NCBI GenBank assembly: GCA_024291935.2
Contig: CM044316.1
Coordinates: 70,510,501-70,574,500, forward strand
Source of the DNA: Okapia johnstoni
Lineage: Eukaryota; Chordata; Mammalia; Artiodactyla; Giraffidae
DNA length: 64,000 bases
Direction: 5' to 3'
Both the position numbers and the translations under genes were made by a program. Shown one piece after another: positions 28,086-43,057 of the stretch. Below the pieces are notes generated by a model. It did not search any database. It had not been told where the DNA came from and was given only the letters and a program-made list of their open reading frames with translations. Positions within the stretch are counted from its first letter, which is position 1; every line of letters starts with the position of its first letter.

Positions 28086-28600
28086 CATATGACCAACCTA
28101 GACATCATATTAAAAACCAGAGACATTACTTTGCTGACAAAGGCCCAGATAGTCACAGCTATGGTTTTTCAAGTAGTCATGTATGGATGTGAGAGTTGGA
28201 CCATAAAGAAAGTTGAGCACCAAAGAATTGATGCTTTTGAACTGTGGTGTTGGTGAAGACTCTTGAGAGTCCCTTGGACTGCAAGGAGATCAAACCAGTC
28301 AATCCTAGAGGAAATCAGCCCTGAATATTCATTGAAAGGACTGATGCTGAAGCTGAAGCTCCAATACTTTGGCCACCTGAAGTGAAGAACTGACCCATTG
28401 CAAAAGACCCTGGTGCTGGGAAAGATTGAGGGCAGAAGGTGAAACGGACAACAGAGGATGAGATAGTTGGATGGCATCACCGACTCGGTGGACATGAGTT
28501 TGAGCAAGCTCTGGGAGTTGGTGATGGACAGGGAAGCCTGTGTGCTGCAGTCCATGGTATCACAAGGAGTCGGACAGGACTGAACAACTGAACTGAACTG
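28086..28600 (+). mobile_element. BovB 3'-end fragment in L1
   Basis: 5'-truncated BovB LINE covering the end of the RT ORF (ITLLTKAQIVTAMVFQVVMY) and the 3' UTR, ending actgaactgaactg. A perfect 12-bp duplication, AACATCATACTC, flanks it at 28074-28085 and 28601-28612. Confidence 0.92.
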
Positions 28601-31037
28601 AACATCATACTCAATGGTAAAAGGCTGAAAACTCTTCCTCTAAGATCAGGAACAAGTATGCCCATTCTTGTCACTTTTATTCACCATAGCATTGAAAATC
28701 CTAGACACAGAAATTAAGCAAGAAAAAATAAAAGGCATCCAATGGGAAAAAGAAGTAAAACTGTCACTGTTTGCCAAAACCATGAACACACATAGAACAC
28801 CCTATAGACTTTACAAAAAAACTGTAGAATAAACAAATTCAGTAAAGTTGCAGGATCAACTGATACTGTACAAAATCAGTATACAGAAATCTGTTACCTT
28901 TCTATATACTAATAACAAACTATCAGAAATAGGAATTAAGAAATCAATCACATTTACAATTGCATCAAAATGAACAAAATACCTAGGAATAAATTTAGCC
29001 AAGGAGGTGAAATACCTGTACACTAAAAACTGTAAGACATTAGTGAAAGAAATTGAAAAAGGGATTTTCTGTGCTCATGGATTAGGAGAAAAATGCCCTT
29101 AATATCCAAAGCAACTTACAGATTTAATACAATCCCTAACAAGAGCCCAATGACATTTTTCACAGAAATAGGACAGACATTCCTAAAATTGATATGGAAC
29201 CACAGATACCCAAATAGCCAAAGCAATCTTAAGATGGAGGAAAAAATCTGGAGACATCACAATCCTTGATTTGAAACTCTATTGAAAAGCTATAGTCATC
29301 AAAAAAAATATTGCAATAAACACAGACATATAGACCAATGGAACAGAACTGAGAGACCAAACATAAACTGCACATATATGGTCAATTAATTGACAACAAA
29401 GAGCCAAAAATATACAACAGAGTAAGGACACTCTCTTTATCAAATGGTGTTGGGGAAACTTGACAGTCACATACTAAAGAACAGAACTGGAGCACTAATT
29501 AACTAAAGTGGATTAAAACCTTGAACATAAGACCTAAAGCTGTAAAATGGAGGAGAAAACATAGGCGGTAAGCTTTTTGACATTCATCTTAAGGATGATT
29601 TTTTTCGGATTTGCCACCTAAGCAAAGGCAATGAAAACAAAAACCAACAAGTGGGACTACATCAAACTAAAAAGCTTACACACAGCAAAGGAAACCATCC
29701 ACAAAATGAAGAGGCAATCTTTTTATTATAAATTGTTTTAAACACTTACAAATCATATATATATAATAATGGCTTAATATCCAAAATACAAAAAGAACTC
29801 ATACAGCTCAATAGCAAAAAAACAAAAAACACTTCTACTGAAAAATAGGATTTATATAGACATTTTTCCAAAGAAGACATATAAATGGCCAAAAGGCACT
29901 TGGAAAGGTGCTCAACATCATTGATCACTAGGGATGTTCAAATCAAAACCATAATGAGATATTATTAATACCTCACACCTATTAGAATGGCTGTTATCAA
30001 AAAGACAACAAATGTTGGTGAGATTGTAGAGAAAAGGGAAACTGTATGCAGTGTTGGTAGGAGTGTAAATCGATGCAGTCACTGTGGACATAGTATCGAG
30101 CTTCCTCAAAAACAAGAATAATTAAAAATAGAACTACCATATGATCCAGCAATTCCATTACTGGATATATATATGTGAATAAAATGAAAACACAAAGCCA
30201 ACAAAATAAGCACCCCAGCATTCACTGCAGCATATTAACAACAAGCCAAGACATCGAAGCAACCTAAGTGTCCATCAAGGATGAATACAGAAGATGTGAT
30301 ATACATACACACACACACACACAATGGAAAATTATTCTGACCCTGCCAAAAAAAAAAAAACACAAAGGAACGAAATGTTGCCATTTGTGATATGGATGAA
30401 CCTTGAAGGCATTATGTGAAGTGAAATAAGCCAGACAGAAGAAGACAAATACCGTATGATCTCACTTATATATGAGAAAGAAAAAAGAAAAGAAAAAAGA
30501 TTATAGTTACTGAGAACAGATTGGTGGTTGACAGTGGTAAGCAGTTGGGGTGCTCAAAATGAGTAAAAGGAGTCAAAAGATTCAAACTTCCACTTAAATA
30601 AGTAATGGAGTTGTAATGTACAGCACGGTGTTTATGGTTAACACTGTATTGCATATTTGAAAGTCGCCAAGAATAAATCTTAGAAGTCCTCATCACAAGA
30701 AAAATTATTTCACAACTGTGCACAGTGACCAATGTTAACTAGACTTACTGTGCTAACTGTTTTACAGTACATACAATATTGAATCGTTCTGTTGTATACC
30801 TGAAACTAATACTGTATGTCAGTTTGATCTTAACTTTAAAAATAAACATAAAAATCATTGATTTTAAAGAAAGTTTTGAAGAGAGTAAATCCTAAGACTC
30901 TTCCCTTTTTTTTTTGTATCTATATGAGATGATGATTTAACCTAATTTATTGTGGTAATCATTTCATAATATATGTAAGTTAAATCACTGTGCTATACAC
31001 TTTAAACTTATACAATGAGGTATATCAGTTATCTCAA

Positions 31038-31252
31038 TGAAGTGAAGTGAGGACACTCAGTCATGTCTGACTCTTTGCAACCCCATGGACTGTAACCTAC
31101 CAGGCTCCTCTGTCCATGGGATTTTCCAGGCAAGAATACTGGAGTGGGTTGCCATTTCCTTCTCCAGGGCATCTTCCCGACCCAGGGATCAAACCCAGGT
31201 CTCCTGCATTGCAGGCAGATGCTTTACTGTCTGAGCCACCAGGGAAGCCCAA
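31038..31252 (-). mobile_element. Bov-tA SINE
   Basis: Full-length antisense copy ending at the head complement gagccaccagggaagccc (31250). The duplication TTATCTCAA flanks it at 31029-31037 and 31253-31261. Confidence 0.92.
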
Positions 31253-31354
31253 TTATCTCAACAAATGGGGGAAAATCTCAAATTAGCTCTATAACAAAAT
31301 CCCATTCCCAGAACAATGAACTTGGGAATAAAATCCCACCCTGAATTATGAATG

Positions 31355-31413
31355 GCTAACGGGGTCACAAAGAGTCGGACACGACTGAGCGGCTGAACTA
31401 AACTGAACTGAAT
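31355..31413 (+). mobile_element. BovB/Bov-tA 3'-end fragment
   Basis: Only the common 3' tail is present (ggggtcacaaagagtcggac, then gaactaaactgaactgaa). This is a severely 5'-truncated copy. Confidence 0.75.
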
Positions 31414-31777
31414 GATTAGCACCTATTACTTTTTTATGGTTGGTGTACCTGGGCCTCATTAGCTTTTCAGTAACAGCAGCAAACCCAAATGGTAGCAGTC
31501 AGAGGTTAGGGAACTCTCTTCTGTGCTTGCCCACTATTCTGTTTTTTCTGCATTCTCAACACCTTCATATACTAATATAGTTGTTACTATGATAGTCATG
31601 CTTGTATATATGATTTACATGTTAGTATCCCCCATGAATACATGTTATAGCACTATACCTACATGCATACACACATGATTATATTATGGATATATGATTT
31701 GCCTGTTGGTCTCCCCCAGGTAACTGAAGATAGAGCCTTATGGCACACTAAGTATTTTAGCCAGTAGTACTCATCAG

Positions 31778-32048
31778 CAGAGAAGGCAGCGGCACCCCAC
31801 TCCAGTACTCTTGCCTGGAAAATCCCATGGACGGAGGAGCCTGGTAGGCTGCAGTCCATGAGGTTGCGAAGAGTCAGACACGACTGAGCAACTTCCCTTT
31901 CACATTTCACTTTCATGCATTGGAGAAGGCAGTGGCAACCCACTCCAGTGTTCTTGCCTGGAGAATCCCAGGGACGGCGGAGCCTGGTGGGCTGACGTCT
32001 ATAGGGTCGCACAGAGTCGGACACGACTGGAGCGACTTAGCAGCAGCG
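31778..32048 (+). mobile_element. Bov-A2 dimeric SINE
   Basis: Two BovA monomers joined by the tttcactttcatgcattgg linker, ending gagcgacttagcagcagc. A perfect 11-bp duplication, GTACTCATCAG, flanks it at 31767-31777 and 32049-32059. Confidence 0.95.
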
Positions 32049-32059
32049 GTACTCATCAG

Positions 32060-33370
32060 AATCGCCCAGCTTCTATTCCCTGAGAGGTTGATTCAGCAGT
32101 GGTGCAATCAATGCAGCATCCATGCTTTGAGAGAGCATCCCCAATGGTTTAGAATCGCACGTCTGATGGAGAGCCACCCATGGGGTGGGGGTGCGGGGAG
32201 CGGTGGTACAGCCTAGGGGTGGAGGTGGTGAGCTCAGGTTTGGGATCCTGGCCCCAACACTTACTGTGAAGCGTGAGCACAGCACTTTAACCACATGTGC
32301 CTTGCATGTAATCTGGGGATAACAGTGCCTGCCCGCGAGGGTTGTGAGGATTAAACGAGAAAAACCTGGGCAGTGCTGAGCACACACCAAGCTCATCGCA
32401 AAGTCCTCAGGATTCGTTGCTTGGTTGGTGGTGGTCCTCCTTGCATCCCAGAGCAGGCCCCATGCTTGACATGGGCAGAGAGGGAATGTTTAATCAATAA
32501 TAAATGCCCTGGGGGCTGTGTGATATTAGTGAGGAGAAACAAAGGGGAAACGAGTAAGGAAAGGGATGGACAGATGACTGAGGAAGCGGGAAACACATAG
32601 GCACAGTGGCTCAGGGAATCCTGAAAAATCCTTCCTCGCTGTTGCCACGTGTTTCATTCTGCTGAATAAAATGTTGACGAGGTCTTGAACTGAAATTCTT
32701 AGACAATAGGCTTAAGAATATTGGTGGCCTTCTGTTGCTCTTGTCCCAAATGAAGCGACCCAGTGTGGCCAAATTTCTGTTCCCAGAGGAAATGATTTTT
32801 CTAACCCCAGCTTGTTGTTTGCTCTGGTTATGGTAACTCTAATACCATATCTTCAGCATCTTCAATGATTCTGACAGCATTAACTTTTGGACATGTAAGA
32901 AATATCCTACCATACTCACTCTTTTTTTGTATTCTTCCAATTACTGCAGGTTTGATGATATGAATCTTCCACTTAAAGTTGGATTTCCTTAAAATCACAA
33001 GAACTCACACCTTTATTCTCTTTCCATGCTTTAGGAAAATGTTCTATCTCACATGTTCTGTCCCCTTTTCTCTGGGATGATTTCATGAAAACAGCAATGG
33101 TTTGGGGGAACAGGTAGTCCTGGGCTCCGATACTCGCACTTCTCTAGTTACGTGACCCCCTCAAGCTTGGATGCCCATATATAAAATAATTTTCACCTAT
33201 GTGTGAGAATAAAATGGAATCAAGTATGTAAAGTACTTAGCACAGTATCTGTCAAAGTATCAGGGACTTTTATCAGTTTAGATTAGCTTCAACTGCTGGG
33301 AACAGATTAGAAATAACAGGAGATTATACAAGATATAGACTTATTATTTTTATGATCTAAAAGGAGTCTG
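32060..33370 (+). other. Intronic unique sequence
   Basis: No gene seen. 32640-33260 is A/T-rich unique sequence. A possible MIR/L2-like remnant lies around 32260-32400 (gaggattaaacgagaaaa). ORFs on both strands at 32073-32600 look random. Confidence 0.5.
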
Positions 33371-33505
33371 AAAAGTGAAAGTGTTAGTAACTGCATCATT
33401 TCTGACTCTCTGTGACTCCGTGGACTGTAGTCTGCCAGGCTCCTCCATCCATGGAATTCTCCAGGCAAGAATACTTGGAGTGGGTAGCCATTCCCTTCTC
33501 CTAGG
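33371..33505 (-). mobile_element. BovA SINE fragment, antisense
   Basis: Complement of the BovA body (gactgtagtctgccaggctc, ggcaagaatacttggagtgg). The tRNA-like head is absent; it ends at ttcccttctcc. Confidence 0.88.
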
Positions 33506-35297
33506 GGTAAGCAATTCATGGCTGGTACAGATGACCTAGGTTATCTTGAAGACACCTAGGGTGACAGAGATCTAGACTCTTTCTCTGGATGAGCCATTAT
33601 CTTTGAGGTTTAACATCCTCAAAGTCACCCCATATTCACAAAGTGAATACTGGAGCACCAGTGATCACATCCACATTCCACCTAAGGAAAAGAGGGAGGA
33701 AGAACGAAAGGGGTGCTTGCTTCCTGGCTATGTCTGCTTTCTTCAAGGTTCCCAGAAGACCCAGCCAACAACTACTATTTAAATCACTTTACCCCTACCC
33801 CAGTCTTCCAAGAAAGCTGTGAAATATAGTTCTTTACCTGAGTAAAGTGCTGCTCCCCAGTATAACAGGTGTCTGTCATATTAAAATTATTCCTAGTGCC
33901 CCCACCAAAGCTGCAGTGTGGAAGCCTTCAAGGGCTGTGGCAAGCTTTACTGTCATTTGACACATCTCAGGACACTCAATGCATATACAATGTCAACAGT
34001 GTGGGAAATAGTAGAGCTCGTTGGTTAACTGGTCAAAGTCTAAAGACCTAAGTCCCAGACTAACCTACCACTTCATTGCTGCATGACCTTAGGCAAGTGT
34101 ATAACCTCTGATCAAGGATTAGTTTCCTCATTTATGAGCATCAGCTCCGACAGTGGATGTAAACTGCTCAAGATAATGCCTATATAGACTGGCTCTGAAT
34201 ATGTGTCAAAGTTAGTATTACCATCATTATTATCGTTAAGTGCTATTGAATTATTACAATAAGGTGGGGAGGTACCAGACATCTTTCACATCCTTTCCTT
34301 CCCGCATGTTTATACCTTCTCTTGCCTTCAGCAGTCACCCCAGGGATGTGCAGATTTGCAGTCAATTATGTTGAAAGAGCCTGGGCTGAGTTGGCCTCAT
34401 TCCCTTCAATTCCATGCATTCACTCCAGGCTAGCTGAATCTCTGGAGTCCCTCTCATGTCCCCATACCCAGAGTCTAGTCTCTCAGCTCTGCCTTCTGAG
34501 AGAGGCTCTCTTCTCTAAACAGATCAACTGCTAAATAAATATTAAATTATATCTGGATGTGTTCCGTTGTTCCTTTCAAATCTAAGTGAATCAGTTCTTC
34601 CCTTTGTTGGAATTCCCCAGCCCTGTTGCTATCATCCCACTGGTGTCTTGCATCCTTGACAATGGCAAGATTTTTCTCTAGGTGGGAGAATTAAAGGATT
34701 TCACTTAGGAGTAAGGCTTTGTATTCCCAGATCTTGGTAAAACATGGATTTCTAAGACCTTCTCCTCACCTTCCTGGATACCTTTTCCTTAAGATTTTGG
34801 AACAAATCTTGGCACTTGCTCTCAAAGATCATTAGCTACCCATTAGCTGATGACGTGCCCCAAAAGGGTTTAAAGTGTATAAATATACAAATTCTCTTGC
34901 TTGCCAAGATGGCCAGGCAGGACAGTCAAGAACCCTGGGATCCAGCGCTATTGTGTATGGCCATGTAATTTCACCATTCACATGGTCTACACAATGGCAC
35001 CCCTGAGTTGTGCAGTGTACAGTCTATATAACTGTTCATGGTGGCCATGCCCAAGTCAGTCATTTCCAGCCGTAAGCAGCCTTGTTTCTGTATTCTAGTG
35101 AATGCTACAAAAATTACCATTTCTTATGTGTACTATGATGTAAAGGCATTTAGGAAACACTTCCCTAAATAACTTCAAGAGTATTTCTTCCTCTAAAGCA
35201 CACACATGCCCTGGCCACACCAGCCACATCCTCCATAGCAACCTGAGCTAACATGCCCCGTGATGTCTTTCAAAGCAGGCAAATTGTGTTTTCCTAG
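33506..35297 (+). other. End of the 28.9-kb intron, unique sequence
   Basis: Unique sequence with no recognised repeat. It ends in the acceptor TTCCTAG. ORFs of 60-70 codons (for example 34322-34534) show no family resemblance. Confidence 0.55.
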
Positions 35298-38262
<2,965 letters not shown>

Positions 38263-38409
38263 TGATTGTCCTAGTAGACTATCAAGGACTTTGAAACAAG
38301 GTCTTATGTCTGATGCTAGGAGAATCCTGGAGGGCTGTGTACACTGCCGGTACAGGATCGAGAGCAGTCAAGGGATCACAGTAGAGCAGTCCTTAGCTCT
38401 ATTTGAAGA

Positions 38410-38587
38410 AAAGTGTGAAAATGTTAGTCGCTCAGTCATGTCTAACTCCCTGGACTCTAGCCTGCCAGGCTCCTCTATCCATGGAGTTTTCTCCAGGCCA
38501 GAATACTGGAGCAGGTTGCCATTCCCTTCTCCAGGGGATCTTCCTGGAATTAAAAGCCCCATGCTCTACCAACTGAGCTAGCCAGGC
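38410..38587 (-). mobile_element. Chimeric SINE: tRNA-Lys 5' part joined to BovA body
   Basis: On the minus strand this insertion starts at 38587 with the first ~45 bases of a tRNA-Lys (GCCTGGCTAGCTCAGTTGGT, then an anticodon loop CTTTTAA). At about 38542 it switches to the Bov-tA body (AAGATCCCCTGGAGAAGG) in place of the normal tRNA-Glu-like head, and runs to about 38410. A 15-bp target-site duplication with one mismatch (AGCTCTATTTGAAGA / AGCTCTGTTTGAAGA) lies at 38395-38409 and 38588-38602. The 5' edge of the duplication is exactly at the tRNA 5' end. It therefore inserted as one unit, probably after template switching by the reverse transcriptase. Confidence 0.88.
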
Positions 38588-38602
38588 AGCTCTGTTTGAA
38601 GA

Positions 38603-39144
38603 TGTCCAGGCCATTTTCAAGTCCATTCCATTGAAATAACTTTTTTAAGAGCCCTCTCTAAATCAAAAGAGGAAAGCAGCCTTATGAAGGAGGAAAGGAA
38701 GAGACCTGATCTCAGAAATACCTGGTTCAAATTCTCTCTTTTATTTATAAGTCAAAGGACCTTGGGCTGGTTGTCCAGTATCTCTGAGCTGTGGTATCCT
38801 TCTCTGCAAAAGGGCACTAACAAAATCATCTCACAGAGTGATTGTAAGAAGGAAATGAACTTATGTATGTAAAGTTCAGTGCCTGGCACTTAGACAGAGG
38901 ATGTTCACGAAAGGGTATCTGCTTGTGTTATTAACATCACCATTACTAGTGAAGCAACAAAACAGCATGGGTACTGCGATGATTGTGACCCAGCTCCTGA
39001 CCTTACAACCAGGCTGGTGAGAAACAAATACAAATAAGCAGTGATCATGGAAAATGGGATTAAGTCTATGCTACCATATAGGTGTTTGTCCAGTTATTTA
39101 TTCAACAAGCACTTTAAGGCACCAGCATGCTTCATTCTGGGGTT
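38603..39144 (+). other. Intronic unique sequence
   Basis: Start of the 20.3-kb intron after the chimeric SINE. An old MIR-like remnant is suggested near 38820-38920 (aaagttcagtgcctggcact). No gene seen. Confidence 0.5.
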
Positions 39145-39260
39145 TGGCTCAGTCATGTCCAACTCTTTGTGACCCCATGGACTGCAGCACGCCAGGCTCC
39201 CCTGTCCATCACCAGCCCCTGGAGCTTACTCAAACTCATGTCCATTGAGTTGGTGATGCA
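39145..39260 (-). mobile_element. BovB 3'-end fragment, antisense
   Basis: Complement of the BovB 3' end (gaccccatggactgcagcac, catgtccattgagttggtga). It includes the BovB-specific stretch beyond the part shared with SINEs. Confidence 0.82.
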
Positions 39261-39463
39261 TACAGGGGGTACAATGGTAAACAAGGCAGACACTTCTCTC
39301 AAAGAAGTGTGTGTAGCGCATGTGCAGATGACTTCAGATTCGAAAATTTTGGCATAGAACAGAAGGGCCCCACCTCAAACCGGGCTTGAAGAATGAAGGG
39401 GATCTTGGTGGTAGAAATGAGCTCAAAGCTGAAGAAAGACATGGGCAAAATTCAAAAAGGACA

Positions 39464-39594
39464 GGGGACTTCCCTGGTGGTCCAGTGGTTAAGACTCTGT
39501 GCTACCACTGCAGGGGTGCAGGTTCAATCTCTGATTGGGAAACTAAAATCCTGCATGCCTCTCAGAGCCCAGTCACAGAAAGAAAAAAAAAAGG
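39464..39594 (+). mobile_element. CHR-type tRNA-derived SINE
   Basis: Starts ggggacttccctggtggtcc with cagtggttaagactctg, and ends in an A-rich tail. A TCAAAAAGGACA / TCAAAAGGACA duplication flanks it at 39452-39463 and 39595-39605. Confidence 0.9.
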
Positions 39595-39605
39595 TCAAAA
39601 GGACA

Positions 39606-40360
39606 TAAGAAGTTTGGAGAGAGGTCTGGATAGACAGGCCAAGGAAGGCAAATAATCTGCTTCTTCAAGCTAAGTGAGAAATTGGTTAAATGAGGGTCCT
39701 TATCCATCCATCTATCTATTCACCTATTGACAGATATTTTCATCTAACATATAAGTACTAGAGATGCAGTGGACAGCAAGATAAAGTCCCTTTTTTCAGG
39801 GAGATAAACAAGGAAATCTGGATAGATGGATGGATGAATGGAAGGGAAAAGACCAATATTCAGCAAAGAATCTGGAGCCATCTCACCTGTACATGCATTG
39901 TAGAGGAATAACAGTGAGGACCCCAATTCCAAGGCCTCCCAAGCTCCAGGGAACTCATAGCTCTTAGCCATGGGCCAGGGAAGCATCAAGCCCAATGGGT
40001 CCCTACCCTCAGGTAACCAGGGATCACTTATCCACGCCCAAGATAGGAAAGGAAGCAGCAGCTCCCTGGAGCACAGTGTGGCCCTCAGTGCCCCATGCTG
40101 CAGAAATAGATGACCTTAAAGGTCAACTTCTGGCCATGCTGTGCCTCACTGACAAGTTCCAGAGCCTTTGAAGTTGAACCCAGCATCCTCCTACAACTGA
40201 AGCAGCTGGTACCTCAGGAGTCCAGGAGTTACAGCCAAGCTAGTTTCCTCCTAGTCTCCCCACTGTGCATCATCAGGAGGCCCTGCCATGCTCCTCTGCC
40301 AGGGCTTCCTCTCTTCCCCAGGGCTTAGCAGGGTTTGTGTCCACCCAGCTCACTGTAGTT
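39606..40360 (+). other. Intronic unique sequence
   Basis: No gene or clear repeat. It contains a short tetranucleotide-like patch (tccatccatctatctattca, near 39704). Confidence 0.5.
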
Positions 40361-40650
40361 TCTTTTTTTAAATTCAGTTATTTTAACTGGAGGATAATTA
40401 CTTTACAACATTGTGGTGGTTTTTGCCATACATCAATATGAATCGGCCATAGGTGTATATGTGTCCCCTCCATCCTGAACCACCCCCCACCCTATCCTTC
40501 CAAGTTGTCACACAGCGCCGGCTTTGGGTGCCCTGCTTCACACATCAGACTCGCACTGGTTATCTGTGTTATATATGGTAACGTATATGTTTCAATGCTG
40601 TTCTCTCAAATCATCCCACCCTCTCCTTCTCCCACTGACCACACTGTGGT
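40361..40650 (-). mobile_element. Bovine L1 3' UTR fragment, antisense
   Basis: Begins with the complement of the A-tail (tttttttaaattcagttat). It contains the typical ggaggataattactttacaa and catacatcaatatgaatcgg stretch of bovine L1 3' ends. Confidence 0.82.
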
Positions 40651-41174
40651 TTCTAACTAAAGGGCTTCTCAGGAAAACACACACAGCCCTATGCACATAG
40701 TTTCAGATAATGATAAGAGCCGTGAAAATAAATGAAACAGGTAAGAGTTAGAGAACAAAGGATCTCATTTCTTCGGGGTGCTCACAGAAGAAGGGGCATT
40801 TGAGCTGAGGCCATTATGAAGTGGGGGACGGAGAGGAAGCGTCTCCAGATGAAGAAAACAATAGGAATGGGGCGGCAGCCCACGCCTATCTCAGCCATAG
40901 AAGAAGGCAGCCTCCACCCCCAAGAATGCACTTCCCAGAGCCCTCTTGGCACTGGACACCTTGGGGATGGACCAGCCAGAAGCAAATAGAAAGTCCTCAG
41001 CGTGGGCTAAACAGACACCCTACAGCTACCAAGACCCACACAGAATCATTCGCAAAGCATAGTCAACCTCACTGACCCCCTCAGCTACTCTCCTGGTTCT
41101 CCCAAAAAGACAAAAAGAAATTAGCAGATACTCAGTGCCCGGTGGTGACCTAAATGGGAAGGAAAGCTAAAAAA

Positions 41175-41400
41175 GAGAGGATATATGAATACGTATAGCT
41201 GATTCACTTTGCTGCACAGCAGAAACTAACATAATATTGTAAAGCAACTATACTCCAATAAAAATCATTTTAAAATTTCATGTATTTTTGTATGATTTTA
41301 TTGGAGTAGAATATACTCCAAATGTTTTTACTGGAGTATAATTTAAAATAAATACATCAACTATATGCCAGTAAAAATAGAAAAAAGAAATTAGCAGAGT
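41175..41400 (+). mobile_element. L1 3'-end fragment
   Basis: Sense L1 3' terminus (gctgattcactttgctgcac, agcaactatactccaataaa). A short A/T-rich, partly repeated tail region around 41280-41390 contains rearranged copies of the same phrase. Confidence 0.7.
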
Positions 41401-42623
41401 TTTTTGACTAGCAAGATGGCACTCCTCATTCCAGTGCTTCATGGAGACTCAATAGATGGGCATCAAAGCCAAGCTGAACAAAGTCCAACAAAACTGAATC
41501 CAGAAAACACTAGAAAGAGTCTAAAATAAAAGGTCCTATTAGAGAAGCTCCACACCTAGGACTAATGTCTACAGTCAAAGCAGAGGAAGAGAACCTGGGT
41601 GGAGAGCACTAGACCAGGCACAAGCCCACACCTGCTGCCTGCTGCAGACGAGATGACCTCCGAAGGATGCAACCCAGGAAAGAACATCAAATCATTCTCC
41701 GCTACTCAAGTGTTGGCTCATCTGTAAACCCGTCTTTGTGACTCTTAATTTGGATCTTAGGAGATGAGCTGAGTGGTTGAACTTGCCACTCACAATTTAA
41801 GAAGTAATTAACGTGTAGTCAGCAGGAACGCCACAAATAGAAATTCTCTTTCTGTCCCTCTCTTGTGCTCAAAAGAATCTTTCCTGTTTGGAGATACAGC
41901 TCTCTGAATGCAGCAGACACCTCTTGAGGGTGGTGGAGGCTGTTTCCTCAACTGGCACAGAGGCGAGCAGCACAGACCCCCTGTTAGGAGCAAGTGAGTC
42001 ATGATATGTGAAGAGTCGAGGGCTGCACAAAGCCTGATCGATGGTAGGAATGCATTTATTCTTTGTAAGAAGCTCTAGACTCGGAGACAGGAAGTCTGTA
42101 GGTGAGGAGTGAAGTTATCCCCTTTATGTAGTTCCCTAGGGCTCCCAGGGGTCTGCAGCTCTACTTTGAAACAGATCCCAACTCTGCCCTGAGTGGCATT
42201 GCTCTGGCAAATCTGAAACCCTACATTCGGAGTTAAGCAAACCTCAGAAATGTTACCCACGATGACTTGGGTTGGCTCCCCACTCTTCTCCCCTTGGGGG
42301 TCTCTGGGCTTACAGACCCCCAGGTTAGTGTGAGTTTGAGGTCAGACTTCATGGAGGTTGATTTCCCTGAGAGGAGGGAGGCCCAGCCTCCTCCTCACTC
42401 TACCTTCTGCTCTGTCTGCACTTAGCACCTAAGCCACTGTGCTGACAGCGTGTATTACAGAGCACGTGCTCCAGCGGCACGTGCTGGGAAGAACATGAGG
42501 AGGGGAAGTGATGAGCTATTAGGAGGGGCCACATCACCAGCTCCTACCTTGAGGATTGATTGTTTAGGGAGGCTGTCACCAGAGGACACCAATGGCTTTG
42601 AAAGGAGGAGAGATGTCTGTATG
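41401..42623 (+). other. Intronic sequence, no gene recognised
   Basis: 41400-41700 has an L1 5'-UTR-like opening (actagcaagatggcactcct) and may be another decayed element. 41720-42620 looks unique. No coding signal. Confidence 0.4.
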
Positions 42624-42633
42624 ATGCCACAAG

Positions 42634-42762
42634 CTGCTGCTGCTCAGTCACTTTAGTCGTGTCCGACTCTGTGCGACCCCATAGACGGCAGCCCACCAGG
42701 CTCCTCCGTCCATGGGATTTTTCGGGCAAGAACACTGGAGTGGGTTGCCATTTCCTTCTCCA
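42634..42762 (-). mobile_element. BovA monomer SINE
   Basis: Antisense half of a Bov-A2 (gctgctgctgctcagtcact to tttccttctcca). It is flanked by a perfect 10-bp duplication, ATGCCACAAG, at 42624-42633 and 42763-42772. Confidence 0.93.
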
Positions 42763-42929
42763 ATGCCACAAGTGCCTTCTGCAAAACAGAGGAGACAAGC
42801 AACTTGAATAAACATTTCAGAAAAGGTTTAGACTTGGAAACCAAGCCACATTAGAAACTTAAAAGAAGCAAACACATGACATGAACTATAGGTGTCCATC
42901 AGAGCGGCCATTAAAATGTCTGGTCCCTT

Positions 42930-43057
42930 GGGACTTCCCTGGTGGTCCAGTGGTTAAGACTCTGCACGTCCACTGTAGGGGGCACATGTTCAATCCCTGG
43001 CCAGGGAACTAACATCCCGCATGCTGTATGGTGTGGCCAAAAAAAAAGAAGAAGAAG
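42930..43057 (+). mobile_element. CHR-type tRNA-derived SINE
   Basis: gggacttccctggtggtcca head, then aagactctgcacgtccactg, ending ggtgtggcc plus an A-rich GAA tail. Typical of the family. Confidence 0.9.

Larger units (their letters stand above)
25086..30880 (+). mobile_element. Second sense-strand L1 (ORF2 and 3' end) with nested BovB pieces
   Basis: L1 ORF2 from the endonuclease region (25090-25570) continues at 26991-28073 and 28613-30880 after two BovB-derived insertions are removed. It ends in a typical L1 3' end (gttgtatacctgaaactaat near 30795). Several stop codons interrupt every frame. A (CA)n tract lies at 30303-30322. Confidence 0.75.

Noticed and set aside
38543..38587. Possible functional tRNA-Lys gene
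   Set aside because: Only the 5' part to just past the anticodon arm is present; no variable arm, T arm or 3' acceptor strand. It is part of a SINE chimera.
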